Source: an uncultured Clostridia bacterium (GTDB taxonomy: Bacteria > Bacillota > Clostridia > Christensenellales > Aristaeellaceae). From it: a stretch of 64,000 bases of DNA. Shown piece by piece: positions 31,029 to 39,863 of the stretch. The stretch lies in the NCBI GenBank assembly GCA_946187775.1, contig CAMHSI010000002.1, positions 18,537-82,536 of the forward strand. The letters are read 5' to 3'. Each line of letters starts with the position of its first letter. Positions within the stretch are counted from its first letter, which is position 1. The notes under the pieces were generated by a model that was not told where the DNA came from, made no database searches, and saw nothing but the letters and a program-made list of their open reading frames with translations. The position numbers and the translations under genes are program-made.

Positions 31029-32126
31029 TCAGCGCTTCACCCGGGCGCTGCCGTTTTTGATAATGGATTCCACTTCTTCCTTGCTGGCCATGCTGGTGTC
31101 TCCGGGGGTGGTCATCGCCAGGGCGCCGTGGGCCGCTCCGTAGTTCACAGCCCGCTCCGCGTCGCCGGTGGTCATCAGCCCGTAGATCAGTCCGGACGCG
31201 AAGGAGTCTCCGCCGCCGACCCGGTCCAGGATCTCCAGGTTGTCAAACTCCTTGGACATGTACACCTTTCCGTCCGCCCAGCAGATGGCTTTCCAGTCGT
31301 TCACCGTGGCGGTTTTCACCGTGCGCAGCGTGGTGGCGATGGCCTTGAAGTTGGGATACTGCTTCGCCGCTTCCGCGATCATCTTGTAGTATCCGTCCAG
31401 GTTCAGCTCCTTCAGGTTCTCATCGTTTCCTTCCACCTGCAGGCCCAGGCACGCCGTGAAGTCTTCCTCGTTGCCGATCATCACGTCCACGTATTTCGCC
31501 ACTTCCCGGTTCACCTCCCGGGCTTTTTCCAGGCCGCCGATGGCGGACCACATGGAAGGCCGGTAGTTCAGGTCGTAGGAAATCAGCGTTCCGTATTTTT
31601 TCGCGGTCTTGCAGGCGGCGATAACGGTCTCGCAGCTCTGCTCGGAAAGCGCCGCGTAAATGCCGCCGGTATGCAGCCACCGCACGCCCAGCCTTCCGAA
31701 GATGTAGTCAAAGTCGAAGTCCTCCGGAGTCGCCTTGGAGATGGCGGTGTTGGCGCGGTCCGAGCATCCTACGGCGCCGCGGATTCCGAAGCCCCGCTCC
31801 GTAAAGTTCAGGCCGTTGCGGCAGACGCGGCCGATGCCGTCCGTCTTTTTCCAGCAGATCAGGCTGGTGTCCACGCCGCCCTGCTCAATCAGGTCCTTCA
31901 GCAGCTTGCCCACTTCGTTGTCCGCAAAAGCGGTCAGCACGCCCGTCCTCAGGCCGAAGCACTTGTGCAGTCCGCGGACCACATTGTATTCGCCGCCGCC
32001 TTCCCAGGCTTTGAATTCCCGGGCGGTGCGGATCCGGCCCTCGCCGGGATCCAGCCGCAGCATGATTTCTCCCAGGGATACCGCGTCATAACGGCACTCT
32101 TCCGCAGCTTTCAGATTCAGATTCAT
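31029..32126 (-). CDS. kdgK: PfkB-type sugar kinase, probable 2-keto-3-deoxygluconate kinase
   Basis: LGEIMLRLDPGEGRI, VGGGDSFASGLIYGLM; between uxaC and eda. Confidence 0.9.
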   Translation of the reverse strand: MNLNLKAAEECRYDAVSLGEIMLRLDPGEGRIRTAREFKAWEGGGEYNVVRGLHKCFGLRTGVLTAFADNEVGKLLKDLIEQGGVDTSLICWKKTDGIGRVCRNGLNFTERGFGIRGAVGCSDRANTAISKATPEDFDFDYIFGRLGVRWLHTGGIYAALSEQSCETVIAACKTAKKYGTLISYDLNYRPSMWSAIGGLEKAREVNREVAKYVDVMIGNEEDFTACLGLQVEGNDENLKELNLDGYYKMIAEAAKQYPNFKAIATTLRTVKTATVNDWKAICWADGKVYMSKEFDNLEILDRVGGGDSFASGLIYGLMTTGDAERAVNYGAAHGALAMTTPGDTSMASKEEVESIIKNGSARVKR

Positions 32127-32132
32127 TTTCTC

Positions 32133-32771
32133 TTACCCCCTGATTTCCTTCACAATCGACGCGGCTTCCCGCACGAGCTTCTCGATTTCTTCAAACTGAC
32201 CTTCCTTCACCAGCTTGCCGCTGACCATCCAGCTGCCGCCGCAGGCTACGATCCGGTCATACGCCAGGTACTCCCGCACGTTGGACGCGCTGATGCCGCC
32301 GGTGGGCATAAAGTTCAGTCCCACGTAGGGCGCGGCCAGCGCCTTGATCATCTTCAGGCCGCCGGAGGGCTCCGCCGGGAAGAATTTCACCACATCCAGG
32401 TCAAACTGGAGCGCGGCTTCAATTTCCGTGGGAGTGCAGACGCCGGGGGTCATGGGTACGCCTTTCTTCAGCACGTATTCCGTCACCTTCGGATTGAATC
32501 CGGGGCTGACGATGAATTTCGCGCCGGCGTCAATGGCCCGGTCCGCCTGTTCCGTGGTCAGCACGGTGCCCGCGCCGACAATCATGTCCGGGTAGGCCTT
32601 CACCATCCTGCGGATGGATTCCTCCGCTGCGGCGGTCCGGAAGGTCACTTCCGCGCAGGGCAGTCCGCCCTTCATCAGGCATTCCGCCAGGGGCAGCGCG
32701 TCCTCTTCCCGGTCCAGCACCACCACCGGCACAATTCCGATCTTCTGCAGCTTCTTCATCATGTCCGTCAT
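32133..32771 (-). CDS. eda: Bifunctional KDPG/KHG aldolase
   Basis: EVTFRTAAAEESIRRM, GAGTVLTTEQADRAIDAGAKFIVSPG, VKFFPAE. Confidence 0.95.
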   Translation of the reverse strand: MTDMMKKLQKIGIVPVVVLDREEDALPLAECLMKGGLPCAEVTFRTAAAEESIRRMVKAYPDMIVGAGTVLTTEQADRAIDAGAKFIVSPGFNPKVTEYVLKKGVPMTPGVCTPTEIEAALQFDLDVVKFFPAEPSGGLKMIKALAAPYVGLNFMPTGGISASNVREYLAYDRIVACGGSWMVSGKLVKEGQFEEIEKLVREAASIVKEIRG

Positions 32772-32809
32772 CGTTTTTCCCTCCCGCGTGTCTCTTGGTC
32801 TTTTTTATT

Positions 32810-34291
32810 TTAAAGTGTAACTCCCTGTTTGAAAATCGCCAGGTCGTGGAATCCGTTCTCCTCATTCCGGGTAACCTTCCCGGAAGCGGTTTCCAGCACC
32901 GTCTGCATCAGCTCCGCCCCCAGCTCCTCCAGGGTCATTCCCTCCAGCAGCCTGCCGGCGTTGAAATCAATCCAGTTCTTCTTGCGCCTGGCCAGCGGGG
33001 AATTGGAGGCGATTTTCACCGTAGGCACCGGGCACCCGAAGGGGGTTCCCCGGCCGGTGGAAAACAGCACCATCTGCGCGCCGGAAACCGCCAGCGCCGT
33101 GGACGCCACAAGGTCGTTCCCCGGGGCGGACAGCAGGTTCAGCCCCGCCGCCGTAACCTTTTCGCCGTAGCTCAGCACGCCCTTCACCGGGGAGGAGCCG
33201 CTCTTCTGGGTGCATCCCAGGGCCTTGTCCTCCAGGGTGGTGATTCCGCCGGCCTTGTTTCCCGGAGAGGGATTCTCGTATACCGGCATGTGGCTGGCTT
33301 CGAAGTAGCGCTTGAAATCGTTGATCAGCCGCACCGTTTTCTCAAACAGCTCCGTGCTTTCGCACCGGTTCATCAGGATGGTTTCGGCGCCGAACATTTC
33401 CGGCACCTCCGTCAGGATCGTGGTGCCTCCCATGCCCGTCAGCAGGTCGCTGAACACGCCGATGGTCGGGTTGGCGGTGATGCCGCTGAGCCCGTCGGAG
33501 CCGCCGCACTTCATGCCGATCACCAGCTGGTCCGCGCTGCAGGGCTCCCGCCGGTCCTTCCGCATCCGCTCCGCCAGTTCATCCAGCAGCTTCATGCCCG
33601 CTTCCAGCTCATCCTCCACCTCCTGGCAGATCAGGAACCGGACCCGGCTTTCGTCGTAATCTCCCATGTAGGGCTTGATCTGGGCAATTCCGCTGTTTTC
33701 ACATCCCAGTCCCAGCACCAGCACGCCGCCGGCGTTGGGATGGGTGGCCAGGTCTGCCAGCACCTTCCGGGTGTTCTCCTGGTCTTCTCCCAGCTGGCTG
33801 CATCCGTAGGGATGCGGGAAGGCGTACACGCCCTCCACCGAACCCCCGGCCAGCTTCTGTGCCCGCTGCGCCAGGGCCTTGGCCACATCGTTCACGCATC
33901 CCACCGTCGGCAGGATCCACAGCTCGTTCCGGATGCCGGGCCGGCCCTTCTCCCGGGGATATCCCTGGAAAACCGCCGGCTCCGCCTTCCGCGTCTGCGG
34001 ATGCATGGGATGCCATTCATATTCCTTTTCGCCGCTCAGCAGCGTCCGGAGGTTGTGGGTGTGCACGTGGGTTCCTTCCGGAATCTCCTCCGTGGCTTCC
34101 CCGATGGGATAGCCGTATTTGATCACGGCCTCTCCCTTCCGGATGTCCCGCAGCGCCGCTTTGTGGCCCATGGGGATGTCTTCCTTCAGGGTCAGGGTTC
34201 CTTCTCCCCAGCTTACCGTCTCCCCGGCTTTCACCGGCCGCAGTGCCACCGCCACGGCGTCCTGGGGCGTTATGCGTACCAGATCATTCAT
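32810..34291 (-). CDS. uxaA: Altronate dehydratase
   Basis: GYPREKGRPGIRNELWILPTVGCVN, MKCGGSDGLSGITANPTIG; SAF-like N-terminus. Confidence 0.95.
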   Translation of the reverse strand: MNDLVRITPQDAVAVALRPVKAGETVSWGEGTLTLKEDIPMGHKAALRDIRKGEAVIKYGYPIGEATEEIPEGTHVHTHNLRTLLSGEKEYEWHPMHPQTRKAEPAVFQGYPREKGRPGIRNELWILPTVGCVNDVAKALAQRAQKLAGGSVEGVYAFPHPYGCSQLGEDQENTRKVLADLATHPNAGGVLVLGLGCENSGIAQIKPYMGDYDESRVRFLICQEVEDELEAGMKLLDELAERMRKDRREPCSADQLVIGMKCGGSDGLSGITANPTIGVFSDLLTGMGGTTILTEVPEMFGAETILMNRCESTELFEKTVRLINDFKRYFEASHMPVYENPSPGNKAGGITTLEDKALGCTQKSGSSPVKGVLSYGEKVTAAGLNLLSAPGNDLVASTALAVSGAQMVLFSTGRGTPFGCPVPTVKIASNSPLARRKKNWIDFNAGRLLEGMTLEELGAELMQTVLETASGKVTRNEENGFHDLAIFKQGVTL

Positions 34292-34309
34292 CGGCAACTC
34301 CTCCTGCCG

Positions 34310-35797
34310 TCACAGGCAGCTGCGGTACAGTTCCTTCGCGCCGTCCCGGCGGATGGTCTTCAGCCCGTCGGCCACAGCCTTCTCCAGTCCCTCAACCGCT
34401 GTCAGGTCCCGTCCCCACATCTTCTCATTGCTCAGCACCGCGTGCACCAGCTCCTCCGGGGAATCCTCCCGGTGCGCCCAGTAGAATTCCAGCACGTCCC
34501 GGTCGTCGCTGACAACGTAGGTGTTGCCCTTCGGCCGGCGGCACACAAGGCCCTTGTCCCCCAGCTCCTGGATATCGTTGGAATAGAAGGCGATATAGGC
34601 GGCCAGGCTTGCGGTCAGGCAGGGCGGCAGCGCTTTCTTCTCTTCAACGTACTCCAGGAAGGAGGGCATGTTCCGGGCCTTCCACTTGGAGGTGGAATTC
34701 AGGCTGATGCTCATCAGCTCGTGGTTCACGAAGGGATTGTTGAACCGGTCCTGCACCGCCCGGGCAAAGTCCTCCAGGTCCTTTTTGTCCAGCGGAAGGG
34801 TGGGGATCACTTCGTCGTAGAGCATCTTGTTCATGAAGCTCCGGACCGTGTCGTCCTCCATGCATTCCCGCACGATGTCGAATCCCGCCAGGTACGCCCC
34901 CAGCACGAAGCCGGTATGCGCTCCGTTCAGGATGCGAACCTTCCTTTTCTTATAGGGGGTAACATCCGGCACCACGATCACCGGCACGCCGGCCTTTTTG
35001 AAGGGCAGCCGGTCCTCCAGCCCGTCGGGGCCCTCGATGACCCAGATGCCGAAGACCTCGCCCACGTCCGTCAGCGGATCCTCGTATCCGTTCTGCTCCG
35101 CCAGCCGCTTGACTTCCTCCGCGTCCCGGATGCGTCCGGGAACGATGCGGTCCACCAGCGTGGAGCAGAAGATGTTCTCCTCGTTGACCCAGCAGCAGAA
35201 TTCGTCTTCCAGCCCCCAGTCCTTCGTGTATTCGTTCACGCAGCGGAGCAGCTCTTTCCCGTTGTTGTCGATCAGCTCGCAGCTGAGGATCACCAGGCCC
35301 TTCTGCCCGGCCTTCCACCGTTCGTACAGCACCCGGGTCAGCTTCGCCGGGAAGCTGATGGGGGGCGTCTGGTCAAACCGGCTCTCCGTTTCATGGACGA
35401 TGCCCGCTTCCGTGGTATTGCTGACCACGATTTCCAGGTCGGCGCTCCGGGCGGTTTCCAGCACCTTGTCCCATTCGCCGTAGGGATTCACGCACCGGCT
35501 GACACAGCTGATCACGCGCTTCTCGTCCACCTTGCGGCCGTTCTCGCTGCCCCGCAGGTACAGGGTGTACAGGCCTTCCTGGGCGTTGATCAGTTCAGTG
35601 AGCCCCTGGGCGATCGGCTGGACCAGCACGGCCTTCCCATTGTATCCAACCCGCTCATTCGCCAGGTCGAAAAAATCGTCAACAAAAGCCCGGAGAAAAT
35701 TCCCTTCCCCGAACTGCAGGATTTTTTCCGGTGCTTTCTCCAGCACGTATCCATCGTACCCGGATTCCTTCAGAACCTTGTAATTCAACTGTTTCAT
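34310..35797 (-). CDS. uxaB: Tagaturonate reductase
   Basis: LQFGEGNFLRAFVDDFFD and LNGAHTGFVLGAYLAG typical of mannitol dehydrogenase-family tagaturonate reductases. ATG at 35797. Confidence 0.93.
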   Translation of the reverse strand: MKQLNYKVLKESGYDGYVLEKAPEKILQFGEGNFLRAFVDDFFDLANERVGYNGKAVLVQPIAQGLTELINAQEGLYTLYLRGSENGRKVDEKRVISCVSRCVNPYGEWDKVLETARSADLEIVVSNTTEAGIVHETESRFDQTPPISFPAKLTRVLYERWKAGQKGLVILSCELIDNNGKELLRCVNEYTKDWGLEDEFCCWVNEENIFCSTLVDRIVPGRIRDAEEVKRLAEQNGYEDPLTDVGEVFGIWVIEGPDGLEDRLPFKKAGVPVIVVPDVTPYKKRKVRILNGAHTGFVLGAYLAGFDIVRECMEDDTVRSFMNKMLYDEVIPTLPLDKKDLEDFARAVQDRFNNPFVNHELMSISLNSTSKWKARNMPSFLEYVEEKKALPPCLTASLAAYIAFYSNDIQELGDKGLVCRRPKGNTYVVSDDRDVLEFYWAHREDSPEELVHAVLSNEKMWGRDLTAVEGLEKAVADGLKTIRRDGAKELYRSCL

Positions 35798-35847
35798 CGT
35801 TTTATCCTCCAGGTTTATTCCCCGGGATCGCCCGGCTCTGTATGTGA

Positions 35848-35877
35848 AGTATACAACATGCACGCGCAATCTGTCAA
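35848..35877 (-). promoter_or_regulatory. Promoter of the uxaB-kduD operon with TTGTATAC operator half
   Basis: Minus strand TTGACA, 18-nt spacer, TATACT; GTTGTATAC (35857-35849) overlaps the -10. Confidence 0.65.
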
Positions 35878-35929
35878 CAGGATCCTTGAATCTTGTTTAT
35901 TGAAGATTTTCCCCGTTGTTTTTTGCTTC

Positions 35930-35958
35930 TTGACTTTTGTTGTATACATCGATATAAT
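35930..35958 (+). promoter_or_regulatory. Promoter of the GntR regulator with GTTGTATAC operator
   Basis: TTGACT, 17-nt spacer, TATAAT; GTTGTATAC at 35939-35947 inside the spacer. Confidence 0.7.
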
Positions 35959-36019
35959 CCGGTTAGGGAAGCCGGTGGCCGGCAGTGCCGCGGCGTGCCG
36001 CGGAGAAAGGAAACCTCCT

Positions 36020-36712
36020 ATGTCCGAAAACGACGTGAATCTTTCAAAAAGCCTGAAACAGCTTGCTTATGAGACCCTCAAGCGCAAGATCGTCTCCTGT
36101 GAGATCCTCCCGGGTTCAACCCTCACCGAGGATATGCTCTGCGAAATGCTCAACGCCTCCCGCACCCCGGTCCGGGATGCGGTTTCCCGGCTGGAGCAGG
36201 AGCATCTTGTATCCATCAAGCCGAAAAAGGGCATCCGGGTGAACCGGGTTTCCATGAACAGCATCAAGGAGCTCTTTGAGGTCCGCTGCCTGCTGGAGCC
36301 CGCCGCCGTCCTGAAATACGGCAACCGGATCACCGATGAGGTTTATGCCCGCTATACCCAGCTTTTCCAGCGGAAGAACCTTTCCACAGAGGAGCTCTAC
36401 CGTGTGGATGACGAGTTCCACCAGATGTTCATCACCGCGTCCAACAACCGGTATTTCAACACCGTCTACGCCATGATCGCCGACCAGGTGGTCCGCTACC
36501 GGGTGCTCACCGCCAACGGCCCGCGGGATGAAATCGCCCAGGTGGAACACTACGAAATCGCCGCCAGCTGTATCCGGGGGGAATGGGAAACCGCGTCCCG
36601 CCTCATGCTGCAGCATATCGAGAATTCAAAGCTGGCCATCGTCCACTACGTGCTGGATACCAACCGAAACGCCCGCAACGTCTTCCTGGAGGAGGAAAGC
36701 GAGGATTCCTGA
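36020..36712 (+). CDS. GntR-family (FadR/FCD type) transcriptional regulator
   Basis: YETLKRKIVSCEILPGSTLTEDMLCEMLNASRTPVRDAVSRLEQEHLV wHTH and an FCD-like C-terminus. True start at 36020, not 32795. Confidence 0.93.
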   Translation: MSENDVNLSKSLKQLAYETLKRKIVSCEILPGSTLTEDMLCEMLNASRTPVRDAVSRLEQEHLVSIKPKKGIRVNRVSMNSIKELFEVRCLLEPAAVLKYGNRITDEVYARYTQLFQRKNLSTEELYRVDDEFHQMFITASNNRYFNTVYAMIADQVVRYRVLTANGPRDEIAQVEHYEIAASCIRGEWETASRLMLQHIENSKLAIVHYVLDTNRNARNVFLEEESEDS

Positions 36713-36736
36713 TCCTTGCTTTTTTTTACCTCCCTG

Positions 36737-36765
36737 TTGACAGTTTCCGCGGATCGCGTTATATA
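36737..36765 (+). promoter_or_regulatory. Sigma70-type promoter for the CobW pair
   Basis: TTGACA, 17-nt spacer, TATATA. Confidence 0.65.
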
Positions 36766-36806
36766 AGGAAGGCTGGAAATCTTCCGGCAGGAAAGAAGGT
36801 CAGAAT

Positions 36807-37928
36807 ATGGTTAAAATCAATGTCATCTCCGGCTTCCTCGGAGCCGGGAAAACCACCCTCATCAAAAAGCTCCTCACCGGCAGCCTCCGCAATGAAAAGG
36901 TTGTGCTGCTGGAAAACGAGTACGGCGAAATCGGAATTGACGGCGGCTTCATGAAGGACGCCGGCATCACCGTAACCGAGCTGAACGCCGGATGCATCTG
37001 CTGCACCCTGGCCGGCGACTTCCAGGCCGCTGTGGACCAGCTGATCGATACCTATCATCCGGACCGGATCCTCGTGGAGCCCACCGGCGTCGGCAAGCTC
37101 AGCGAAATCCTCTCCGCCGTGGAAAAGGCCAAAGCCCGTCACCCGGAAATCACCGTCGGCGGCAGCGCCACCGTGGTGGATGCCGGCAAGTGCCGTATGT
37201 ATATGAAGAACTTCGGCGAGTTTTTCCTGGACCAGGTAAAGAGTGCTTCCACCGTCATCTTCAGCCGCACCCAGCTGCTGGACGCGGCCCGGGTGGAAAA
37301 GAGCCGTCAGCTCATCGCCGAGGCGCATCCGGACGCCCGGATCATCACCACCCCCTGGGATGACATGGAGCCGGATTTCATCCTGGATGTCATCGAAAAC
37401 GGCAAGCCCCTGTACTTCGCTCCCCTGGAGGACGAAGATGAGGACGAGGATGAGGATGAGCACGAACATCATGATCACCATCACGGCCATGAGGATCATG
37501 ACCATGACGACGATCATGACCACGAGCATCACCATCACCATGATGACGATGACGATGAGGATGAAGGCCATGACCATGAGCATGAACATCACCATCATGA
37601 TCATGACCATCATCACCACCATCACCATCACGGCGAAGGCGAGCACGACGCCGACGAGGTCTTCGGCAACATCGGGCTGGAAACCGCGCAGCGCTACGAG
37701 CAGGAGGAGATCCGCTCCATCCTGGAGAAGCTGTCGGATGAAGAGGAATACGGAAAAATCCTGCGGGCCAAGGGCATCCTGCAGAACGCGGCCGGGGAAT
37801 GGTTCCAGTTTGACTATGTTCCCGGTGAAATCGATATGCGCAACGGCAGCGCCGACTATACCGGCCGCCTGTGCGTGATCGGTGCCGACCTGAACGAAAA
37901 AGCATTGACGGAGCTGTTTCATCTATGA
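36807..37928 (+). CDS. CobW/ZNG1-family GTPase with long His/Asp/Glu-rich segment
   Basis: Walker A SGFLGAGKTTLIKKLL, metal motif NAGCICCTLAGD (CxCC), His-rich tract at 37431-37658. Confidence 0.93.
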   Translation: MVKINVISGFLGAGKTTLIKKLLTGSLRNEKVVLLENEYGEIGIDGGFMKDAGITVTELNAGCICCTLAGDFQAAVDQLIDTYHPDRILVEPTGVGKLSEILSAVEKAKARHPEITVGGSATVVDAGKCRMYMKNFGEFFLDQVKSASTVIFSRTQLLDAARVEKSRQLIAEAHPDARIITTPWDDMEPDFILDVIENGKPLYFAPLEDEDEDEDEDEHEHHDHHHGHEDHDHDDDHDHEHHHHHDDDDDEDEGHDHEHEHHHHDHDHHHHHHHHGEGEHDADEVFGNIGLETAQRYEQEEIRSILEKLSDEEEYGKILRAKGILQNAAGEWFQFDYVPGEIDMRNGSADYTGRLCVIGADLNEKALTELFHL

Positions 37929-38875
37929 TTCGCAGATTTGTGCCGGTATACCTGATCACCGGCTTCCTTGAAAGCGGGAAAACCACCCTGGGGCTCACCA
38001 TCCTGGGGAACGAGCGCTTCACCAACGGCGGCAAGGTCCTGGTGGTCTGCTGTGAGGACGGCGAAGCCGAATGGGACGAAAAGTCCCTGGAAAAGAACAA
38101 AGGCGTCCTGGTCATGCTGGAGGAAGAGGAGGAGCTGACCTCCGCCCGCCTCCAGGCCCTGGAGGACGAGCATAAGCCTTCCTGCGTCATCCTGGAGTAC
38201 AATTCCATGTGGGGCATCGACAAGCTGGATACCCTCCGGCTCCCCCGCCTGTGGGACTGGGCGCAGATGGTCACCACTGCCGACGGCACAACCTTCGACA
38301 ACTATATGACCAACATGCGCAAGCTCCTGACGGATCCCATGAAGATCGCCGACATGATCTGTGTCAACCGCTGCGGCCCCAATTTCAACAAGGGCTCCTG
38401 GCGGCGCCAGCTGCGGGCCATGAACGCCAACGCCACCATCTTCTTTGAGAACCTGGACGGCACCGTAGACGACGGCATCACCGACGAGGACCTGCCCTAC
38501 GATATGAAGGCGGATCCCATCCAGGTCTCCGAGGATCAGTTCGGGATCTTTTATGTGGACAGCATGGATCATCCGGAGCGGTACGACGGGAAGCGGGTCC
38601 GGATTACCGGGCAGGCCTGGAAGCGTCCGGGCTTCCCCAAGGGGTACTACTATTTCGCCCGCAACGCCATGACCTGCTGCTCCAACGACATCGCTCCCTG
38701 CGGCTGGGTCTGCAAGGGCACCCGGACCCCGGACAACAAAACGTATTTCTCCCTGACCGCCCGCTGCCAGCAGGTGCAGGGGCCCGACGGCCAGGTGGCC
38801 CTCATGCTCAATGAGCTCACCTGTGAGAACGCCAAAAAGCCCCATGAGGAGCTGGTCAGCTTCGTAAACCTGTAA
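37925..38875 (+). CDS. Second CobW-like GTPase with TIGR03943/DUF1980-like C-terminal domain
   Basis: ITGFLESGKTTLGLTILG Walker A; C-terminal KRVRITGQAWKRPGFPKGYYYFARNAMTCCSNDIAPCGWVC; ATGA overlap with the upstream gene. Confidence 0.82.
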   Translation: MIRRFVPVYLITGFLESGKTTLGLTILGNERFTNGGKVLVVCCEDGEAEWDEKSLEKNKGVLVMLEEEEELTSARLQALEDEHKPSCVILEYNSMWGIDKLDTLRLPRLWDWAQMVTTADGTTFDNYMTNMRKLLTDPMKIADMICVNRCGPNFNKGSWRRQLRAMNANATIFFENLDGTVDDGITDEDLPYDMKADPIQVSEDQFGIFYVDSMDHPERYDGKRVRITGQAWKRPGFPKGYYYFARNAMTCCSNDIAPCGWVCKGTRTPDNKTYFSLTARCQQVQGPDGQVALMLNELTCENAKKPHEELVSFVNL

Positions 38876-38880
38876 ACCGA

Positions 38881-38927
38881 AACAAAAGAATGGACTGATC
38901 CGTTACCGGACAGTCCATTCTTTTGTT
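38881..38927. terminator. Bidirectional terminator between convergent genes
   Basis: Perfect 17-bp inverted repeat AACAAAAGAATGGACTG / CAGTCCATTCTTTTGTT with A/T tracts at both ends. Confidence 0.85.
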
Positions 38928-38941
38928 GCTCTTTTCCAGTC

Positions 38942-39775
38942 TCAGAATCCGATGATCAGCCCCCGGCGCTCCGCGTAGAAGCTGTCCAGCCCCCGGGTCT
39001 TCATCAGCGTCACCCGGATGCCCCGGAACGTCTCTTCCAGCTGTTCCTTCAGCGCCGCGGCGCACTTCTCGTTCAGGCAGTGGCTGATGCGGATTTCCAT
39101 CCCCGCCGGGCCGATCTTTTTGATTTCCTCCGTCAGGAAGCGGATCATGCTCTTGTCTCCCCGGGCCTTTCCCCGGATGGAGATCTCGCCCTCATCGCTG
39201 CCGATGCCGATCCCCCAGAATCCCAGGTGCCCGGCAATAAAGCCGATGAGCCGGCTGACCCGCCCCGCCTTGATCAGGTTGTGGTAGGACGCCAGGGCGA
39301 AAATCGTGTGGATTTTCTCCGCCTCCCGGTTCAGGGCGGCTTCAATATCCCCGAAGTCCTTGCCCGCAAGGATCAGTTCCCTGGCCTTGAGAACCAGCAT
39401 GGCTGTTTCCGGCCCGGTGGCCTTGCTGTCAATCACGGCAATCTGCTTTTCGGGATTCTCTTCCTGCAGCATCTGCTTCGCGGTGCAGGCGCTGTTGTAG
39501 CTGCCGGACAGGGCGCTGGAAATGGTGAAGGCCACCACCGGCCCCTCCGGGGCGAATTTTGCCCGCCAGTCCTCCGGCGAAGGGCAGGAGGTCTGGGCCA
39601 TCTCGGAATGGTTCTCGTTGGCCGTCAGCATCTCCTCAACAGGCATATCCTCATTATCCACATACTCCCGGCTGCCGATCCGGATCGTAAAGGGAATGGT
39701 TTCGAAATCAAATACTCCTTCTCCGCCCTCCAGGGAGTGCAGATCGCAGCTGGTATCGGATACGATGTGCCACAT
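38942..39775 (-). CDS. DegV-family fatty-acid-binding protein
   Basis: IVSDTSCDL, TISSALSGSYNSA, GRVSRLIGFIAGHLG. Confidence 0.92.
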   Translation of the reverse strand: MWHIVSDTSCDLHSLEGGEGVFDFETIPFTIRIGSREYVDNEDMPVEEMLTANENHSEMAQTSCPSPEDWRAKFAPEGPVVAFTISSALSGSYNSACTAKQMLQEENPEKQIAVIDSKATGPETAMLVLKARELILAGKDFGDIEAALNREAEKIHTIFALASYHNLIKAGRVSRLIGFIAGHLGFWGIGIGSDEGEISIRGKARGDKSMIRFLTEEIKKIGPAGMEIRISHCLNEKCAAALKEQLEETFRGIRVTLMKTRGLDSFYAERRGLIIGF

Positions 39776-39863
39776 CGCACCTCACCTCCTCTTTCCGGAT
39801 ATTGTACCCCTCTTCCCGCTCCTTTGCAAGGCGCCGGGAAGAAAGGAACCTTCCGGTGCCTCC

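Noticed and set aside
29727-32813. 1028-aa plus-strand ORF opposite uxaC-kdgK-eda
   Set aside because: Antisense to three conserved genes.
32795-36019. N-terminal 1075 residues of the ORF-track GntR ORF
   Set aside because: Open-frame extension antisense to uxaA/uxaB; the real gene starts at 36020 after its own promoter.
37431-37658. Possible satellite repeat or CRISPR-like array
   Set aside because: Repetition is explained by His/Asp/Glu codons within the CobW reading frame; there is no repeat-spacer structure.
36759-37922. Minus-strand ORF with a very hydrophobic V/M/I stretch resembling a membrane protein
   Set aside because: It is the reverse complement of the His/Asp-rich tract (CAT/GAT codons read as ATG/ATC); an artefact.
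39829-39862. Inverted repeat between degV and ppaC
   Set aside because: Imperfect stem with no U-tract; too weak to call a terminator or riboswitch.
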